DNA from: Methanosarcinales archaeon
GTDB taxonomy: Archaea; Halobacteriota; Methanosarcinia; Methanosarcinales; Methanosarcinaceae
Direction of reading: 5' to 3'
DNA: 9,175 bases
Assembly: GCA_012329085.1 (NCBI GenBank)
Contig: JAAXQB010000102.1
Coordinates: forward strand, 1-9,175
Position numbers and translations under genes: made by a program. This document shows positions 6,783-9,175 of the stretch, piece after piece. The notes beneath the pieces are model-generated. The model did not search any database. It was not told the origin of the DNA and saw only the letters and a program-made list of their open reading frames with translations. The stretch's first letter is position 1. Every line of letters starts with the position of its first letter.

Positions 6783-8534
6783 ATGACAAAAATGCAAAGA
6801 GAAATAATAGGAATTGATTTTGGTACAACTAATTCAGCAGTTGCGTTCATTGAATTTGATGAACCCGTAATTATAGAAAATGATGAAAATGAGAGCGTAA
6901 CGCCATCGATTGTTTATTTCAAAGAAGGTGGAGATGTTGTAGTAGGAAATGTGGCAAAGCAAAATATAATTGCAAACCCAGAACTTACTATAAAATCAAT
7001 CAAAAGACATATGGGTACTGACCATCGAATACAAATTGGTGATGCATCATATCCACCGGAATACATAGGTGCACAAATAATAAAAAAACTTGTTCAAAAT
7101 GCAGAGGAAAGAATTGGTGCATCTTTTACTGATGCTGTAATAACAGTGCCTGCGTATTTTATGGATCCACAACGACAAGCAGTTAAAGATGCAGCTGAAA
7201 TTGCAGGCTTAAATGTAAAAGCAATAATAAACGAACCAACGGCAGCCGCATTGGCATTTGGATTTGGAGAGGATACCGATCAAAGAGTGTTAGTTTATGA
7301 CTTTGGTGGTGGCACATTTGATGTTTCAATTCTTAACATAGGAGGGGGATTTTTTGATGTTGATGCAACAAGTGGAGACAATCATTTAGGTGGGGATGAC
7401 ATAGATGCCAAAATCGAAGAATTTATTATAGATAAAATAAAAGAAAATCACAATATCGATTTAAGAAATCAAAAACAAAAGAATTTATCCTTAATTCAGT
7501 CGATACGAGAAGAAGCTGAGCGTGCAAAGATAGAACTTTCAGTTAAAACTCAAGTGATTATTAATTTACCTTTTATTGGCACTACTAATCGAGGCAGACA
7601 AATTTCATTTAGTTATAATTTTTCAAGACAAGAATTTAATAAATTAATTTCTGATTTTATTCTACGAACAAAGAAGCCAATAGAAAATGCACTTGATGGT
7701 GCTGCACTTGATATAGAAGATATTGATGAAATTATTATGGTTGGTGGAACAACATACATACCTGCGGTAAGAGAGTTTGTACGCGAATTTTTTGGTAAAG
7801 AACCCAAGCAAAATATAAATGCAATGGAACTAGTTGCACTTGGAGCTGCAGCTGCAACATTAAAGGATACTGTAAAGGAAGTAGCAGGCAATATACATAA
7901 GCCAATGGAAGTAAGTGATGTAACTTCTCATTCGCTTGGCGTGTTAATCGCAAATGGAACAGTTTCAAGGATAATTTCAAAAAATACAAAAATTCCTATT
8001 GTACAAACAGAACCATATACAAATTCATGGGATTACACCGAGTCTGTAGAAATTGAAGTGTATCAAGGTGAAAGTTTGATGCCAGAAGAAGAGGGATTTT
8101 TAGGTAATTTTTCGATTGATGTAGAACCAATGCCTGCATACGAGTCAAAAATCGATGTTACATTCGAAGTTGGAGAAGAATTTGGAATTCTAAATGTGAC
8201 TGCAAAAGATCAAGATTCTGGCAATGAACGAAAAGTAAAAATGGAGGCTATAGGTAGGCTTTCAAAGAAAGAAAAGAATCGTTGGATGAAGAAATTATTG
8301 AATATGCAAGCAATAGAGGTGAATATTGTAAATGTAGAATCAAAAGATGTGCTTAAATATTATCTAAATCCAAATGCATATATTAGCAATATTAAGAATG
8401 AATTGATGCAGAAGAAAATTTTAGCTGAAGGGTTTGGTATTTTTTATAATGATGTTGAACTTGACGAGAACATTCAGATAAAAAACATAGGTATTAAAGA
8501 AAACTCCACTTTAGAGATTATGCAAAAAAAATAA
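6783..8534 (+). CDS. Hsp70/DnaK-like chaperone with C-terminal ubiquitin-like domain in place of the lid
   Basis: ATP-driven chaperone, 583 residues (580 if ATG 6792 is used). The ATPase domain is complete: IGIDFGTTNSAVA (9-21), the catalytic-Lys segment IKSIKRHMG (70-78), VITVPAYF (119-126), NEPTAAALAFG (150-160), VYDFGGGTFDVSIL (171-184), GDNHLGGDDID (198-208), IREEAERAKIELS (241-253) and IIMVGGTTYIPAVREF (317-332). DnaK Arg167, which meets the J-domain, corresponds here to Ala147. The hydrophobic linker (VLLLDVTP in DnaK) reads MEVSDVTS (375-382). The beta substrate-binding domain runs to about 490 and includes LNVTAKDQDSGNERKVKME. The usual helical lid of about 100 residues is cut to LSKKEKNRWMKKLLNM (493-508). 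A ubiquitin-like domain (511-583) follows. I regard it as a specialised paralogue rather than the main DnaK. No signal or membrane segment. Confidence 0.93.
   Translation: MTKMQREIIGIDFGTTNSAVAFIEFDEPVIIENDENESVTPSIVYFKEGGDVVVGNVAKQNIIANPELTIKSIKRHMGTDHRIQIGDASYPPEYIGAQIIKKLVQNAEERIGASFTDAVITVPAYFMDPQRQAVKDAAEIAGLNVKAIINEPTAAALAFGFGEDTDQRVLVYDFGGGTFDVSILNIGGGFFDVDATSGDNHLGGDDIDAKIEEFIIDKIKENHNIDLRNQKQKNLSLIQSIREEAERAKIELSVKTQVIINLPFIGTTNRGRQISFSYNFSRQEFNKLISDFILRTKKPIENALDGAALDIEDIDEIIMVGGTTYIPAVREFVREFFGKEPKQNINAMELVALGAAAATLKDTVKEVAGNIHKPMEVSDVTSHSLGVLIANGTVSRIISKNTKIPIVQTEPYTNSWDYTESVEIEVYQGESLMPEEEGFLGNFSIDVEPMPAYESKIDVTFEVGEEFGILNVTAKDQDSGNERKVKMEAIGRLSKKEKNRWMKKLLNMQAIEVNIVNVESKDVLKYYLNPNAYISNIKNELMQKKILAEGFGIFYNDVELDENIQIKNIGIKENSTLEIMQKK
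8313..8534 (+). other. Region encoding the ubiquitin-like domain of the Hsp70
   Basis: Residues 511-583 align with ubiquitin over nearly its full length. IEVNIVNVESKDVLKYYL matches strands 1-2, ISNIKNELMQKK matches helix IENVKAKIQDKE, GIFYNDVELDEN matches LIFAGKQLEDG, and IKENSTLEIM matches IQKESTLHLV. From domain residue 50 onward the numbering equals that of ubiquitin. The ubiquitin patch Leu8-Ile44-Val70 corresponds to Val518, Ile553 and Met580, so a hydrophobic binding face may remain. The domain ends in QKK, with no Gly-Gly, so it is not a conjugated modifier. Confidence 0.8.
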
Positions 8535-8557
8535 ACAAATTTGCATTAAAATATAAT

Positions 8558-9175
8558 ATGTCAGAAGAAAAAAAAGCGTATGATGAATGGATGCAACTTC
8601 ATGTATGTGATGATCCTTATTGGAAGATGCCTACACGATATATGGATCCATCAAGAATTGGCGGAATACAAAAGAAACTCGATAAATTTGAAAAAATATA
8701 TCCAATGTGTGTAGATGATTTATATTCGGGGGTGCCTAGTTATTATTGTATACTCTGTATATCAAAAAATGCCACTCCTGAAATAATTAAAGATGCATAT
8801 GAACGAAAAAAAAACTGTTCAAGTTATCCTGCATTTGTGATTGAAAGGGCATATGAAATGCTAAGTGATGAGAAAAAAAGCAAAGATTATGAAAATATTC
8901 TTAATAGTTTTCTTAAAATATTGATGGGATATTCAATAACAGAAAAACAAGAGCTAAAAGAACACCATGCATATTTATTAGATATGGAAAAAAAGAGTGC
9001 TACAAAGGGATACATTAGAGATAATCGCTCAAATTGGATTGATCTTTCATTTAATGGTGCACCTACTATTTATGAAATGTTGAATATTGATAAAACAGAA
9101 TTGAATATAGATCCTAATAAAGAATTAAAATATAAAAGTGATGATCATTCTATAGATGAAAAATTGCGTAAAGAA
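8558..9175 (+). CDS. J-like protein lacking the HPD motif (3' end beyond window)
   Basis: 206 codons are visible and the frame is still open at the window end. Residues 61-115 follow the J-domain pattern: SYYCILCISKNATPEIIKDA (like DYYEILGVSKDATPEEIKKAY), then VIERAYEMLSDEKKSKDYENI (like INEAYEVLSDPEKRAKYD). The part between, normally helix II plus the HPD loop, is about ten residues shorter here (YERKKNCSSYPAF) and contains no HPD. This J-like segment therefore should not stimulate an Hsp70 ATPase in the usual way. Residues 1-60 are not recognised. From 170, TIYEMLNIDKTELNIDPNKE could begin a second J-like repeat, but it is cut off. The ATG lies 23 bases after the dnaK-like stop, without a clear ribosome-binding site, so co-transcription is likely. 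It could instead be a J-derived adaptor that has lost co-chaperone activity. Confidence 0.7.
   Translation, partial: MSEEKKAYDEWMQLHVCDDPYWKMPTRYMDPSRIGGIQKKLDKFEKIYPMCVDDLYSGVPSYYCILCISKNATPEIIKDAYERKKNCSSYPAFVIERAYEMLSDEKKSKDYENILNSFLKILMGYSITEKQELKEHHAYLLDMEKKSATKGYIRDNRSNWIDLSFNGAPTIYEMLNIDKTELNIDPNKELKYKSDDHSIDEKLRKE

Noticed and set aside
7380..7385. Asn200 in GDNHLGGDD where E. coli DnaK has the autophosphorylated Thr199
   Set aside because: Several ordinary DnaK proteins, for example the Bacillus type (GDNRLGGDDFD), also carry Asn here, so it is not a special feature of this protein.
8526..8534. The ubiquitin-like domain as a protein modifier
   Set aside because: It is fused to the C-terminus of a large protein and ends in QKK, with no Gly-Gly. 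No E1-, E2- or peptidase-like gene is in the window.
5469..9175. Eukaryotic or contaminating origin because of the ubiquitin-like domain
   Set aside because: The upstream genes are archaeal in type, base composition looks similar across the window, the same repeats lie on both sides of the grpE-like gene, and the genes are tightly packed without introns.

Overview
The window is A+T-rich DNA (roughly 70% A+T by eye), most likely from a euryarchaeon and probably a methanogen-like one. Three genes point that way: an ATP-dependent DNA ligase of archaeal layout, an archaeal/fungal-type aspartate-semialdehyde dehydrogenase, and an archaeal-type UMP kinase of about 225-240 residues. The UMP kinase reads most like those I recall from Methanosarcina and Archaeoglobus. 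Low G+C and long repeat-laden spacers could fit a host-associated lineage, but that is a guess.

Layout. Positions 1-1350 hold no convincing gene, only A+T-rich spacer with several copies of a palindromic repeat. Then come three housekeeping genes on the + strand: DNA ligase (1423-3111, TTG start with a clear ribosome-binding site), asd (3270-4307) and pyrH/UMP kinase (4335-5054). A 414-base repeat-rich spacer follows. The rest is a three-gene Hsp70-type chaperone module, also on the + strand: a GrpE-like protein with a long coiled-coil tail (5469-6551), an Hsp70/DnaK-like protein (6783-8534), and a J-like protein that runs off the window end (8558-9175).

The chaperone module is the most interesting part. 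It has the three classical partners (nucleotide exchange factor, Hsp70, J-protein), but each is altered. The GrpE head is complete and is followed by about 190 extra, mostly coiled-coil residues. The Hsp70 keeps its ATPase and beta-type substrate-binding domains, but the helical lid is replaced by a C-terminal domain that aligns closely with ubiquitin (about 73 residues, no terminal Gly-Gly). The Arg that normally meets the J-domain HPD motif is Ala, and the hydrophobic interdomain linker is altered. The J-like partner has lost the HPD loop. I infer a specialised paralogous Hsp70 system whose J-protein coupling has been rewired, with the ubiquitin-like domain acting as a built-in docking module.

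The second theme is a dispersed family of short hairpins (type GCTCATTC-N5-GAATGAGC) found in every spacer longer than about 100 bases. Some copies are exact over 29-53 bases and some are degraded. One lies just before asd, and two flank near-identical promoter-like sequences ahead of the grpE-like and dnaK-like genes.
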